Notes: generated by a model from the sequence alone, not told the origin. DNA of 64,000 bases from Apiospora phragmitis (GCA_038363925.1 JAQQWL010000001.1:372001-436000); one strand, 5' to 3'. Shown: positions 34,625 to 47,346, counted from the first letter of the stretch. Numbers and translations are program-made.

Positions 34625-36946
34625 CGAGACGATGTAAAGGAATGGACAAATTAGGAACGAAGGAGAAAAAGGAAAGCAAAGCCACGATGTAAGCTCGAGT
34701 GCGCAAACTGTCAGTGGAAGATGACTGGCCCGAAAGAAGGAGGGGAGGAAACAGCAAATATTGCAAGTCCAGGACACCAAACGAAGGACACTCGACAACA
34801 GCAAATGTAGTCCAACGAAGAGGACATCAGCCCGCTGGGTAGGAGCCAACTATACTAGCACTGGGGCGGCTGATGACGGTAAGTCAAGCTGACATGATTG
34901 TATAAGGATACTTCCTATCATTAGTAGTAATCTATACATTGTCAGAACCATTGTCGGCTGGCCAGGCCTTGGCTGGCCTTCGTCTTCTTATAAAAGATCG
35001 TGTAGCGGACATGTCCAGGGAAGATTACTCAGATTGGGGCCTGGTGGTGGCACGAAATAGCGTGTGAACCATTCCTCGTCAACCCCTAGGGTGGAATGCC
35101 GCGGGGATACCCATGCATCGATGCAGTACTCTGTAAGTGAGTTCTTCCTTGTTGGCGCGAACCGACGCGGACATCTTTCGAAGAAGGGATAATTTTCAGC
35201 TGTCTAATCGGCGTCCGCTGAGATATCCCGCGTCACTATGATTCAGGGGTAGGATACTAGTAGGGCTAAGAAGTCCCTTGTACGGGTAGCGTGGTGGGGA
35301 CGGCCAGACTTTGGGGATATGAGAAAAGCCACGAAGAATTTGCCCCCATCGCATACGAGTGACTCGTTTGCCAGAAGACTGATATGCCCGTCATGTTGTT
35401 CGTATCAAGGCAAGTAAGTATCTGTACGCGGATTCCGCAGTTGGGCTTGCAGCACTGAAACACCAAAGTCACGGCATGTTCGCCAAGAAGCAGCCGTACC
35501 AAGCAGAGGTGTATCGTATATCCACGGTATTTTCCAATATCAGCAAGTCAGCACTTTCGGTTATTCCCAATAACAACAGCTGGTAAGATGTTTCGAAGAT
35601 GGTATCATTTTAGTACCTGAGGTACTCTGGACAAGAGTTCCCAAATTATGTTTCATACATCGCCGCTAAAGTTTTCCTTTTTCTCTTTTTCTTCCCCTTG
35701 TGTCGATGGGCTAACCTTATGTCGCCGATGGAGGACCTAGCGAGTAAAGCGAGCTTCTAGGCTAGAAACTTCCGATGCTACTGCTATCGAAAACGCTACT
35801 GTACTACTAATAGCACCAACAGTAACGCCATTCAATACCAATAACGCGTTAACGGGCTAGATTTTCACTAGCAGCTCCAGCTGTGTTCGTTACAGCGTTG
35901 GTGGGGCCGGCTGGTGGCATCATGCCAGGCCCCGAGTGTCAGGGCCGGGAGAGTTCTCGAACCAACAAAGCCCTGATCGAAGTGTGGGTGTGTCGGCCGG
36001 CGCAACGTTGATGCTTCGGCCTATATTGTTGACAAGACATCGTGGGCATCAGTTACATATATACAGTGACAAAGGGTACACATCGTACTACCCGGCGCAA
36101 CAGTGAAAAGGTCCTACATTCCAATTTCGCAACAGCAGGCAGGATTTCAGACAGGGTCTCAGACTGATGATACAATACCACAAAGACACCAGTGTTCGTG
36201 TATGTGCTTATCTTGCCCAGCGTATGGAGGCGTATGGAAAAGGAAGTGCGGTTGCGATAAGCATGAGGCTGAGTGGGTCGTCTCGTCTTTTGCTTGGCCA
36301 ATTGGCCAGGTGGTTTTCTTTCCGACACTCTGGACCGGCCGAGAACCCTAGTCTCGAAGGCGGCGCAGCTGGATAGTTGAAAGCTGAGGATCGGTGGGGT
36401 AACTGGTTGGTCTAGACATGGGGCAAAAGGAACGATTCTCTTGGCTACTCATCTAGACTTGCTACTACAGCTCAGCTGTGAGAGCCAAATAAAACCCTGC
36501 GTGAGCCTGGACCTTGGGACCGTACTTAGATCTTCTATCTACGATTTAGACCCTGGAGTCTTGCACAGGTTTGTATCCCGATTCTAACCCTCATGTGTCG
36601 TTGTTAGTAGGTAGCCAACTGGTTGGTAAATGAAATGATGCCAGCCTATCCAGACTAGGACCCGAGGTTCATCACCCATGTCACTACGTATGGTTGTTTG
36701 CGGCCCTCGATATGAACAGTTAAATCATTGACGAAGAGGGAGTTGTAGTATGGGATTGGACACAGGTGACAGGGATTCCTGAGCATTAAGCTACTTGGAC
36801 GCACATTTCGGAACAGATGCCCGTCATAGAAAGCCGAGCGAATCGGGAAGTTCCCGTCCGTACGAAGCATATGCACGAACGGACCACCAATTCAATGCAG
36901 GTAGCAACCATAATCTCCATCGTCAAAGAGGACAGCCATGGGAATA
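34625..36946. other. Intergenic, no convincing gene
   Basis: A 2.3-kb interval between the GT90 gene promoter and the metacaspase 3' end. Low-quality frames only. No transposon, RIP signature or RNA gene seen. Confidence 0.45.
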
Positions 36947-38464
36947 TTACATCACGAACAGAAGGTTAGTGTCTGGCGGAAAAAAGTTAGCATGACTCTC
37001 ATACACGGGACCGTAGCATTTGTTACTTACCGAGCGGGTGACTGCAAGACAGTTGTGGTTTCTGCGAGTACTTCGTCTCCAGAAGATCACGAATGCTGTT
37101 CAATAGCTGGACGTAGCTCTGTTGTGGGTTCTCCTTAATGGCAGAGATGAAGGCCCACGACATAGCTCCCGTGGCCTGTTGCGCGATGCTCGCATCGGCC
37201 GAGGTTTGGTCGTCCTTGCTACCCGACCACATGATAACGTCTGCAGGACTGGTCTTCGTCTCTATGGTCTTCTTGTGCGCGCCATCGCCCTTGAAGGCTG
37301 TCCTGGCGAAGCCGAAAACACTCTTGGCCACACCCGCCATGTCACCTGACGCATACGCCGACACTGCGCTGAGGAGACCCTGTCCCGCTTCCGCAGCGAG
37401 GTTAGGTTCTTTCGCCACGCCCTTGGTCGAGTAAACATATGGCAGATCCATGACGGTACCAGAATGGCAAGAGTCAAAGATGGCCGTCAGTCTAACACCA
37501 GGCATGAGCGGCTTCACAACGACATGGTGGATTTCATCGTCGACAATGTGGCCTTGCGTCTTGTAGTCGAGGGGGTAGATGACTTCATCGTAACCATCGT
37601 CCTCGTCGCCGTCCAAATCCTCGGTTTGGCCGCCGTGTCCAGAATAATGCAGGAAAAGAGCATCATCAGCACGGGCGCCTTCGACGAGCCATTGCATGCC
37701 TCGCAAGATGTTTGCCTTCGTCGGTTGGAGTCGTGGGTCGGAAGTGTCGTCTGTCAAGATGATCTATAAAGGAGTATGAGCCGTGGGAGTCAAGACATTC
37801 GCCGCGAGAGGAAAACAACGTACCATGTCCTCGCGCTTGTAATTGTAGCGCTCCATGAGGAAAGCAGAAACATTCTTAGTGTCGTTGATGCATCCCCTCA
37901 GTTCGCCTTCCTGGCCAATATAGTTGATTCCGATGAGCAAAGCCTGATGACATGTCAGCGCTCGTCTCTTTTTCAAAGACACGTAGTTATATGCTATTGC
38001 AATGGCTTCCATACCTTGCGCTTGCCTGTACAATGACTGTATTGGAAAGTATAGCCCTCGGGAGCACCGGTTCCGAAATGCTGAGGAGCGGAGGGGGAGG
38101 GGGTACATCGCCTCGAGGGCCGCCTGCCTGGTGGCCATATTCGGGACGTGAGTTTATCGGGTATCCGTACGGGTCAAGGCCTGGAGGCGGAGGATGGTTG
38201 GGCGCCGGATAGCGGTTGTGATGTTGCGGCGGGGGGGCCACCATACTAAATTGTATTTGGGTCAGCAACGAGCGCATTACGATCCTAGGAAGTACGGGGC
38301 CGAAGGGACGGGCTCGAATATGTGCATACCTGTCCGCCGTACTGCTGTTGAGGTGGCGGTTGACCGTATCCGCCGCCGTGCTGCTGGGGTGGTGGTTGAT
38401 TATACCCGCCTCCTGGGTAGCCGCCTCCACCGTATCCCCCACCGTAGCCTTGTTGGTAGGACAT
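36947..38464 (-). CDS. Metacaspase (type I), two compensating frame changes in exon 2
   Basis: A Ca2+-dependent arginine/lysine-specific cysteine protease of the cytosol, involved in proteostasis and cell death. Exons: 38464-38330, 38245-38015, 37943-37824, 37763-37031 and 36972-36947. Exon 1 is a prion-like GGY/PPPQQ prodomain ([20 protein letters not shown]). The catalytic part starts [16 protein letters not shown], has [29 protein letters not shown], the catalytic His in HYSGHGG and the catalytic Cys in DSCHSG, then a p10-like end ([32 protein letters not shown]). Exon 2 reads correctly only if the C7 run at 38231-38237 carries one base too many (or two too few) and the pyrimidine run at 38090-38103 lacks one: [13 protein letters not shown] to [19 protein letters not shown]. 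Homopolymers at both points suggest assembly error. Confidence 0.93.
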
Positions 38465-39369
38465 CTTGTACGGATTCAGCTCCGGGTTTGCTCAGAGAAA
38501 CAAAAGATGGTGAAAACCGTATGCTGTTTTCCGAACAGGAGGGCGAAATGGGAGGACTAGAGATGGGAATGTCCGCACAGTGGGTAGTTAAGGGCAAACA
38601 GAGCGAAGGAATGTCGGCGGTTGCATTCGTCAGCGCGAGGCTGGTGTGTTTGTGCGGTTGGCCAGATTGTCCAAGTGAATGCTAGGTAGGTTGCCTGTTT
38701 GGCTGCAAGCTTTCCTTTGAAACGAGGGGCAGATCTGTGCTGTTGCATGTGTCACGCCGTCAAACCGCAATCGAAACCGAGGGCATCCATGCAGCTTCAG
38801 GTGGTGGGATGGTCGGTAAGCGTGGGAGGTAGCTGGCAAACAGCCTGGGAGCGGGGTATTCGGTATTCATATGGCCAGCCAGGAATGCTGGGCGGCATCA
38901 GTTGGCGGGGCATAGCGCTTGGCGGCTCCGTTTGGGGGGCCTTTACCTGGTCTTGGGACCCCCATCCTAGGCCTGAAAAGCGACTCCAGTGTCTTAGCCC
39001 GCCCGCGGGATCGCACAATTGGCGCTTTGGTACTCCGTAGATCGTGGTCATTCCCCGAAACAGCCGCCAAGTTGTCGCAAGCACCACCTTGCCACTCATC
39101 ATTGAGGGTCGACATATGTGGGAGGGGACAGACTCCAACTGCCAACTCAGAATCGCAGTTGATTCGCGCGATTGCAGACACAAAAACTCAGATTGCTCCT
39201 CCTCGCCGTACCGCTCGGTGCACTATTTGCTTGGCAGTGGGCAGTGACACTGACACAATAGACGGTCAGCCCTGCCAACCCAGACACGTCTACATTATTC
39301 CTCTTTTCGCCCTGGAATCCCACCAAACCATCGTCTCTACTTTTCAGCCACTACACTAAGTACGCAAGC
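38465..39369. other. Divergent promoter region of the metacaspase and WW-protein genes
   Basis: Bidirectional promoter interval. No gene, repeat or RNA recognised. Confidence 0.5.
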
Positions 39370-40704
39370 ATGTCTTTCTTCAAGAAGCTCGCCGACAAGC
39401 TCGACGATCTTGATTTGGGGGGCAAGAAGGACGAACAGCAGCAGCCACCACAAGGTTGGTCATCCCATATACCGTCTTCAGTCTTCACTAGACCTTTCTT
39501 TTCGGAAGTCGGCAGCGTGTTCCTTGCGACTTACGCAATACCGCCGCAACGCTCCGTTTTACGCTACGCGATTCGGCCCATGTCTACGCACTAGCTTCCC
39601 AGATTCCAAGATATTGTCACTGACTTGATTCAATCACCAGCCACTCGCGGATACGACGGGTACGGCGGCCATTCAGGTTACCCCGGCGGCTCCGGCCCTC
39701 CGCCACCACAATCTTACTCTCAAGCACCTCCCCCGGGTCCGGAATACGGCAATCAATACCCACCTCCGGTGCCCCCACGTGAGTCCCGTTCCCATTCAGA
39801 TACCACCACTCATTCCTTGCCGATATTCTTTTACATATTCTTTTTCTCTCGTCAGGGGTCTTGCTCAATGCTAACATCAATCCGATAGAGCAATCTTACG
39901 GTGGGGCACCACCCGGGCCAGTGTACTCACCCCCACGTGACAAGCCTCCGATTCCTCAGGGCTGGATTCCCCAATTTGACCAGCAACATCAGCGATGGTA
40001 CTACGTTGAGGAGGCCAGCGGTCGTTCGCAGTGGGAAGCGCCCGGATTCAACGCGGGGGTGGTTCTGACACAAGAGGTCCTGACCCTTCGTACGGTGGCG
40101 CCCCCTCATATGGTGGTGCCCCTGGATACGGCTCGCCTCCCCCTCCGCAGCAATATGGAGGTCCCCCTCCGCAGCAATATGGAGGTCCCCCTCCACAGCA
40201 GTATGGAGGATATCCTGGTAGCAGCCCGTACCCGCAACAGCAACAGCAGGAGAAGAAGTCTGGGTCCAGTGGCATGCTTCTAGGTGCTGCTGGTGGTCTT
40301 GCCGCTGGTGCTGTTGGAGGGGCTTTGTTGCACAACGCTCTCGGTTCGTCGATCTCCATATGCCCTCAGCTGCGCCTAAGAAATAAGATAGCTAACATTC
40401 TGCAGATGATGATTCTGACGAAGAGCGCAAACAGCAAGCGTATGCTCAACAATCATACGAAGCTCCTCCAGCAGGTTATGGCGGGGACCCCTACAGCCAA
40501 GCCCCACCTATGGCTCCTCCGCCTATCGATGAGGATGATCACTCCTCGCTTGCAGAAGCGCGTGAAGAGTACCAGGAAGCCCTCGATGATGCCAAATCCT
40601 CGAGTGCCAGCTCCAGTGACCTCGAAGAGCTCGCAGAGGCACGAGAGGAGTACGAGGAAGAATATGCAGAGGCTTATGAGGAGGAATACGGTGATGAGGA
40701 TTGA
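39370..40704 (+). CDS. WW-domain protein with Pro/Gln repeats, glycine-zipper segment and acidic tail
   Basis: Exons 39370-39454 (MSFFKKLADKLDDLDLGGKK, an amphipathic start), 39641-39778, 39889-40343 and 40406-40704. A WW domain (IPQGWIPQFDQQHQRWYYVE, then SGRSQWEAPG) follows a GYPGGSGPPPPQSY-rich linker. Beyond it the frame must change at a run of five G (40055-40059) by the equivalent of one missing base to give RGGGSDTRGPDPSYGGAP. Then come three 24-base repeats encoding PPPQQYGG (about 40135-40210), a hydrophobic glycine-zipper-like stretch (GMLLGAAGGLAAGAVGGALL) and a tail of EAREEYQEALDD and EEYEEEYAEAYEEEYGDED repeats. WW domains bind Pro-rich peptides, so self-association with its own linkers is possible. 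Function not known. Confidence 0.82.
40135..40210 (+). repeat. 24-base coding tandem repeat (PPPQQYGG), three copies
   Basis: Three near-identical units of CCTCCGCAGCAATATGGAGG plus four bases in the WW-protein gene. The last unit has two silent changes. Such repeats are prone to copy-number change. Confidence 0.85.
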
Positions 40705-40996
40705 AGGCATCCATGATATGAGATCGACACGGAGGTACATGACACGGGAAACATTGATGTCGGGACGACTGGAACACTGCTGCACGTTTATGACCGTTTT
40801 CCTGCGTATTGGCTCTTCAGCATCGGTAGTGCCATGCGTCGACTGCAGGCCAAGTAGCTGAAACCTCATTCAAAGGCCAACACTTTCTAGTCCTTAGGTC
40901 ACGCTACTGAATTCACACGATTTAAAGTACTCATCTTGATCCTTGTGACTTGTTCTAGTCATGGCGTTCCCAAAGGCAGTGGGCTAAGTCGGGGTA

Positions 40997-42836
40997 ACGT
41001 ATCCCACAAGTGAATGTCCTACACAAGCGAATGTCCCACTTTTATAAATTTCCTCATAGCCTTAACCTTTTTTTATATTCTTTTATGTCCGAAAATGCTA
41101 TAACTTTAAAAAGAGAGTAATATAATTCTAGCGTTTTAAGCGCTTTAGAAAAACTTAACTTTAAATATATAAAAGGTTATATTAATTTATTATATCTTAT
41201 TAAAAACTTTATAACATAAACGAAATAATTAACTTATATAACGCGAAATATTTACGAATTCTTAAAAGCTTTTAAATTTTAAAAAAATGCGATTATTTAA
41301 TATATTATTAATTTAAATACGTAATTATTTCTTCCCGATTAAATAATATAAAAAATATAGCGAATTAATTATTTAATTTATATAATACGAGATGCGTCAA
41401 CGTTAATTAAGCCTTTAATTTCGTATAATAATAACTAAACCTCTAAACACGTTTTAACTAAAGAATCGATTATTAAAAAATCCTTTATAAAAATCCTAAC
41501 GCGTATCGCGCATAGTTTACTTTCGTATAGAATATAATTTATAAATACGGAATCTAAAAAGAGGATATCTATAACTAACGAAACCGGCTTTCTTATAAGT
41601 TAAATCTCGTCTAAAATAATCGTAACTACCTCCGATTAACGCGGAAAACTTAAGGCAATATAATAAAAGAATTAGGAATAGGTTATAATTATTTAGGGCG
41701 TCGGATTACACGGTTACGCCATCCCTTCGTATATTATTTTTACCGGGAAAACGCACCTCTCTTTTTAATACGAAAACAGCCTATTATTAAAAGACTAAAT
41801 AATTATAGTTACTAAAAAAAATTAAACCACGAATAAAAAAGGCGAGAACTAAATTCGACACTTTAATTAATATACTAAGTCTCGTATAAAAAATCGTTAT
41901 CACCTCCTAGTCCTAAACGGCCACGAAAGCCACCACTCGATAACTTTTAAACTCTATTATAAAAAGAACTTAATTATTATACTCTATATATCTTCTCATT
42001 CGTCGCATAAGTTCTAACCTCTTAATATCGGCTATTTTCGTATATTAAAAAAGGCGTACGGAAAATAAATTAAATATCTTATACGAGCGCATATCACTTA
42101 TATCTTAAAGGAAGACTTCTTACCAGCGTTTTTAAAAGCGTTTTAAGCGATTTTCACCGTTTCGAATATACGAAGAGGCTTTTAAAAAATAAGACTCGTT
42201 TCGTATAATCCGGAATATATTATTTTATAGTTAGATATAAAGTTATATATTTTAACACTTCCGGGGACGTTTTTTAGCCTATTTATTCTTTAAGAATTAA
42301 AAACTTTAAATAATTTAATTAAAACTTAATCTTAAACCGAATATATTTAAAACCGTATCGTATAGTATTAAAATAATTTTTTAATATTTATTTTAATTAG
42401 TTTTAATTAAATTATAAAGGTTATAATATATATTATATACCGAGTTATTCTTTTAAAAAATAAAAACGTAATATTTTAAAAAATAAATAAAATATTTAGC
42501 CGGCGCCGCCGTATAAAAAAGAAACGGCTATAAAATAAAAAATCACTTTATATATAAGCTAAAAAAGACTTATAGTCTTAAAAAGACATTAATAAATAAT
42601 TATAAAACGAATCGCGTCGGAGGAGTAATCGTACGAGGACGTTTAAGACACGCTTATAGCGTTATAAAATCTATAGAAAGCCCGGGTATAATACGCGCAC
42701 TTATTAGAATAATATAAAAATATCTAAAAATAAAGAATCCGATTAATTTTAATATATTAAATACGTTATAATAAAATTAATTTATATTTTATTAAAAAGG
42801 GTATAAAAAAATAAGATATTCGCTTATAGGATACGT
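40997..42836. mobile_element. TIR DNA transposon, copy 2, RIP-mutated
   Basis: Second copy of the element at 9332-11166, same orientation, 1840 bases, flanked by TA (40995-40996 and 42837-42838). Left end ACGTATCCCACAAGTGAATG, right end on the minus strand ACGTATCCTATAAGCGAATA, clearly inverted repeats. Collinear with copy 1 over its whole length, including the block around CCGGCGCCGCCG that escaped mutation (42498-42511 here, 10830-10845 there). Differences between copies are mostly C/T and G/A transitions, as RIP predicts. No working transposase. Confidence 0.88.
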
Positions 42837-43102
42837 TATACTACTTTACTTAGATTTAGAATAAACCCACACTATATTAAAGGTAACCATCTTAACATAG
42901 TATATAGACTTGACTTTCGAGCTTAAATAGTCTCAAGGTTAAATTATTACGTCACACAGATAGTATAATCGACTATAAAATCTCCGTTTGTAGCCTTGTA
43001 ATAAGCAAAAACTGGTAATAATGAGTTGGGGATAAATGCAAGCCTCTAAGTCACAGCTCTATAGGCCAATAAATAATCGATGGTGGGGTATGTGCTAACC
43101 CC

Positions 43103-43967
43103 TTAACCGTTCACGCCATCCGGCTTGTCGGTACAGCTGCTATGGTTCCAGGCACAGCCACGGATTCCAAAACACTCGAAATCACCCTCAGCGTTGATGC
43201 TCAAGACATCCGAGTTGCCTAAAAAGGAACAGAGATAGGATTAGTATTGTTGACATTCATCGGTCTTTCATAGCAAAATCGTTTGTCAAGTAATGGAGTC
43301 TTATGGAAATCAAAGGCAGTTTGCCAGGGCGGCTGATCACCACCAGGGTAACAGTACACAATCATGTAGGTTGCCGGGGCAGCTTCAAGCTGAGGGGACC
43401 AACACGTGGTAGCAAAGTCTCCGTCTGCCAGGGGCTGCAGAATTCCACCGGTGTTTTGCAGGCAACTGTGGACTTGGTGTTAGCTTCATGAAATCTTCGT
43501 AAAGGGGGGCAAGCAGGCGTGGCTGCGGGCATAAATGAAAGGATCGGTTCCTGATAATGATTTTCTTGGGTGATGTCTCAGTTGATACTGCGGCTTATTG
43601 GGTAACTCCTTACTGATTTAGGTTGATGACGGAGTGCCACAACTCCCCTGCGTCGTCGTGGCAGTAGGCGTCGAGCCAGATATTTCCATGCGGCGCATCC
43701 TTGCCTTCATTGACGCGGAACCGATCGCATCTCACGTAGATAAGGGCATCCACGGCACCAGGCGCTGTGGCTGACGGGGTCGGAGTCGCATTGCGGGGAC
43801 TGGTCATCGTAGAGATGGTGAAACGTGGTGCCACTAGCCAAGGTAGTGGCCGAGAAGATGGCCGTGGGTAACAAACCAACATGAGTGCTTGTGGACCCGA
43901 TGGAAGCGTGGACTACTGTGGCCATAATGGCCCACAGCGAGAGAGCGATGGTTCTGAGTGGTGACAT
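43103..43967 (-). CDS. Secreted cyanovirin-N-like (CVNH) protein, one frame change
   Basis: Exons 43967-43614, 43465-43344 and 43218-43103. The introns have GTAAGG and GTGGTG donors and CAG and TAG acceptors; the phases close only if one extra base in exon 1 is allowed for. N-terminal signal peptide (MSPLRTIALSLWAIMATVVH). The mature protein has the CVNH pattern: ALIYVRCDRFRV, NIWLDAYCHDDAGELWHSVI then NLNHCLQNTGGILQPLADGD and FATTCWSPQ, i.e. a Cys, a strand, a Cys, W-S-xIxLN-xClxNxxG and a final xC. The third exon adds GNSDVLSINAEGDFECFGIR and GCAWNHSSC. Length about 196 aa. CVNH proteins bind oligomannose sugars; here a role in cell wall or host glycan recognition is inferred. The break lies near 43805-43830. 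It sits 266 bases from transposon copy 2. Confidence 0.78.
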
Positions 43968-45395
43968 TGTGAAATAAAGTAGTTGAGATATCAAGGTGAC
44001 TGTCAGTGTTCTGAAGTGGGTAAATGTTTGGGTAATGTTTATCTATGAAGAAATTCTAAAGAAAAGGAAGCTCGGGGGAACATGGCTGATGCCAGAATGT
44101 ATATTCACTCTTGATCTAGTGGTGATACATAACTAAATATTCTCAGAATTCACTTCTTGCAAACAAGTAGAGACTGACACATTTCACACATGATGAACAT
44201 GGTTTGCTCTATTGAGCTCACGTGGCTCACGCCATGAAGGTACTCGATTTAATTACCTCCGGATTTCTCGGGCGTAGTACAAATTTATTTAGAGTCCCAG
44301 TATACAGACGAAGAAAGCTGTTGGTTGTGGAAAGAGTGGTTAATAACTTCTTAGTGTTCTAGAAGGCCAAACTGGATATGGAGAGCCATATAATCGACTC
44401 GGTCACTTGTCTAGTATTCCATTGGCGTGAGATCTTGTCTAGCTATGGCAATCATGTAGTACTGCTATAGCATAGAAATACGGCTAAGGGGCTCTAAGCT
44501 TTTCTCCAAGCAAACTTCGCACGTAGCGTGTCAATCTCTTCGATCAGCGGCTCCCGCCCGTCTCAGAGACTGTTGGTATATGTTTCTTTTCCCCTCGAAC
44601 GCATTCATGCTCTGTTTTGCTTTGCAGTGCTACTCAACAAGGACGACCTCGGCGGTGGAAAGCGGGTTGGAATCAGTTGTCCCGAGATAGATTTGGGCAG
44701 ACACAGCTGGCTGAAAGATCTCAATCAGAGTTTTGCTATGATGATAATCAATAATTCATGTCCTTACTCAGAACACTGTGGAAAGGATCCAATATAGCGA
44801 AATTCCGAACCCAGAAATGGGTAGTAAGGTCGTGAGGCTATACGATAGTCGAAAAACCGCTGTCGCACCCACCCCTTTTCTCAAATCGGGCCCAGCACCC
44901 CTCGGTCGTACACTCCTAGCTACCTATCTAGGTATACATGATGTGCGGTAACACAATGGTGCCTTTTGAGCAAACTGTGGCTTATAAATCAGCCGTCTTC
45001 ATTGACCACCTGAAAAATCGACTGGTCCTAGCCGTGTGTTCGACACGCGTGTAACACTGTAGCCCGGTTACTCGTACTACCGCACTAAAAAATATAACCG
45101 CCTTCCATGGCAAGGATCCGCTCCACCTGCATAGGCCCTGATATGAGCCCCTGTTCCGTTGCTCAGAAGCCCCGAGAATCTATTGGCAACGGGCTATTAA
45201 TAGGTGGATGTGAGGGTTGTCAAGCGATCTGATGCCCTGGTCAGCTGAAAGCTGAGCGGTACCTTCGCTTTTAAGTGCCAGTTCCATAAATACCAATACA
45301 ACAAAGTTGGCTGTCCAAAGCCTTATTGTCCTTTTCTTCGTTCCTCCTCATCTTCTTTATATTTCGATCGAGCACTCGACTTCATCCCTATCAAC
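43968..45395. other. Intergenic, no convincing gene
   Basis: Promoter side of both the CVNH gene and the gene at 45396. A frame at 44528-44797 was not accepted, having no domain and poor codon use. Confidence 0.45.
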
Positions 45396-45997
45396 ATGCG
45401 AATCATCCGTTGGGCAGCGTTCACATTGTTCGTTTCGTACGCGCAAGCTGCGGTGGCGTCTATCGCGTCTATGGCACAGAAAAGCAATGCGGCTACGATC
45501 AGAGCCGTGGCTGCGACTACCCTAGCTTCGGACCCAGATCGAGATCCGCGGCTCTGCGGATACATCACACTACGACCCGCCGACTAATTCAAAGACTCGT
45601 TCTCTTTCGACGTCACAGCTTCGATGCCTCGTTACCGGCCTGTGTGGCCATGAAGTACATCAGCTTGCCGGGCTATAGCATGTATTTTTGCGAGAAACGA
45701 GGTAATTCAGGTGACCTCATGGCCTGGAACGCGACAACATCGCCCCCAGGAGCTATCACAAGTACCGTTTACGCCATATTGGCGCCTACCTCGGTACCAA
45801 CGTCGACAACCAATCCAGACCCGCCGACTCATACTCCTGACACGGATTCGGCCATGCCGACTAAGACCCCCGACACGACGAGCGATCAGGGCCTTTCCCG
45901 GTCCGACAAGATCGCCCTCGGCTGCGGCATTGGCCTCGGCCTGCCTGGGACCATTGCGGCCATCTTCAGTTGCATCATCGCTATGAGGCGTTGGTAA
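45396..45997 (+). CDS. Putative secreted/single-pass membrane protein with Thr/Pro-rich stalk
   Basis: Start ATG 45396 gives a signal peptide (MRIIRWAAFTLFVSYAQAAV). This frame stops at 45587 shortly after RDPRLCGYITLRP. Another frame, equal to one missing base, continues with ACVAMKYISLPGYSMYFCEK, a Thr/Pro/Ser-rich stalk (TSVPTSTTNPDPPTHTPDTD) and a C-terminal membrane helix (KIALGCGIGLGLPGTIAAIF) ending MRRW. The layout is that of a small ectodomain protein with a type I anchor and almost no cytoplasmic tail, a common layout for fungal surface proteins with the GIGxGxPG helix. The exact join (frameshift or unseen intron) between the signal peptide and the ectodomain is not resolved, and the family is not recognised. 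Confidence 0.5.
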
Positions 45998-47346
45998 GCG
46001 GAGGTTCAGTCCCCTCGAGGGGCGGCAGTTGCAGCCGCGCCGGCTGGGCACGCATATGTGACAAATTCCACATGGGCGGCGCCGCTGCAGCAGGCATGGC
46101 ATGGAAGTTTGCAGAGCCAAAGACTAAGTTCATTTTGAGCCGGCCAACAGAGGAACTGGCTCTCTAAAGTGGGTATACCCTATCAGAACCTGGACACACA
46201 AGCTGGAAATGCGCACGGAAATTGTTTTCGTCGTAGGGGCCGAGCCCCTATCCTAGCTGTGCCTCATCGAAAATGTGCAATGATGACTATCACGGGTATC
46301 AAGATAGTTGGAGAAAGGAGAAACCAAGAACACAGTGGGTGTATAACTAGATAACTAGATACCTAATGTACTTGGCCAGGACAAAACTTTACTAAGACTA
46401 CACAAGTTCCGAATGCCTTGAAGCCTTTGATGAACATTATTAAACATTTTCTCCCTGACCTCCGTGTGAATATCCACCAGCTAGAAAGCCAGGTCTAGCG
46501 TGTAGGGGACGGGGGTGTCGGTCAGGTCTTCAATATTGTTAAAGGGGGCCTCCGTAATTCCTTAGTGCACATAAGCAATCACCACTTTGGTACCTCGCTG
46601 TTATGCCAGCATGAAGTGGGATGCGGCGATCAAAGGATCTGAACCCAGAACAACGCTGCATCTTTCTTAAGTGTATATATAAATCTCTGTGGTCGACTCA
46701 TACATTATTCTATGTGTGGTAGACAGACTGCCGGTCTGAGGCTTTTAATAGCAAGTCCTCTGGTGGACATATGTGGTGTGTGTGATGGCGAGAAGCCAGT
46801 TGAAGCAGACGAGAGAAAGATCGACGGCAGTCTTTTTGTGCAAGTTTTTGAGTCACCAGTAAAAACAAAATAGGGGCCGAGCTTTGCGCATTCTCCGGTA
46901 GGTTGATGAGCGCGCCACCAACCCACCCCCCTTCTCCTCATCGTTTACAAAAGTACAGCCCGCGTGACACATTACAAGCAATCAAGTAACCTCACCCGTT
47001 AACACAAGCATCTTGAGCATAATTCCTGTTCGAGATCGCTGGCTCCGTGGATACTAAGCGATGCTTGTTTGCGATATACAGATAGCAATACTGAGTTGCG
47101 TCTTAATTACCCGTTGAGGGTCGCTCTACCTGGGCCAGCAGCATCTCGGTGACCGAGGGTTATCTACCCCGTGTCCCTGAACACAGTCCCGACAGTGAGA
47201 CCAGGGAAAAACGTCATTTCTAGTTCGTCACTTCGGGTTAGTCAACAAGGATAAGATTGTAATAGTGGTATACATTCATTATACATGTTCCGTTAGCTGC
47301 TATTATACTCAATTAAACTCAATTTTGATGTCAGTAAAGGCAGCTC
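45998..47346. other. Intergenic, no convincing gene
   Basis: Convergent region between the surface protein gene and the PTH11-like receptor gene. Nothing recognised. Confidence 0.45.
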
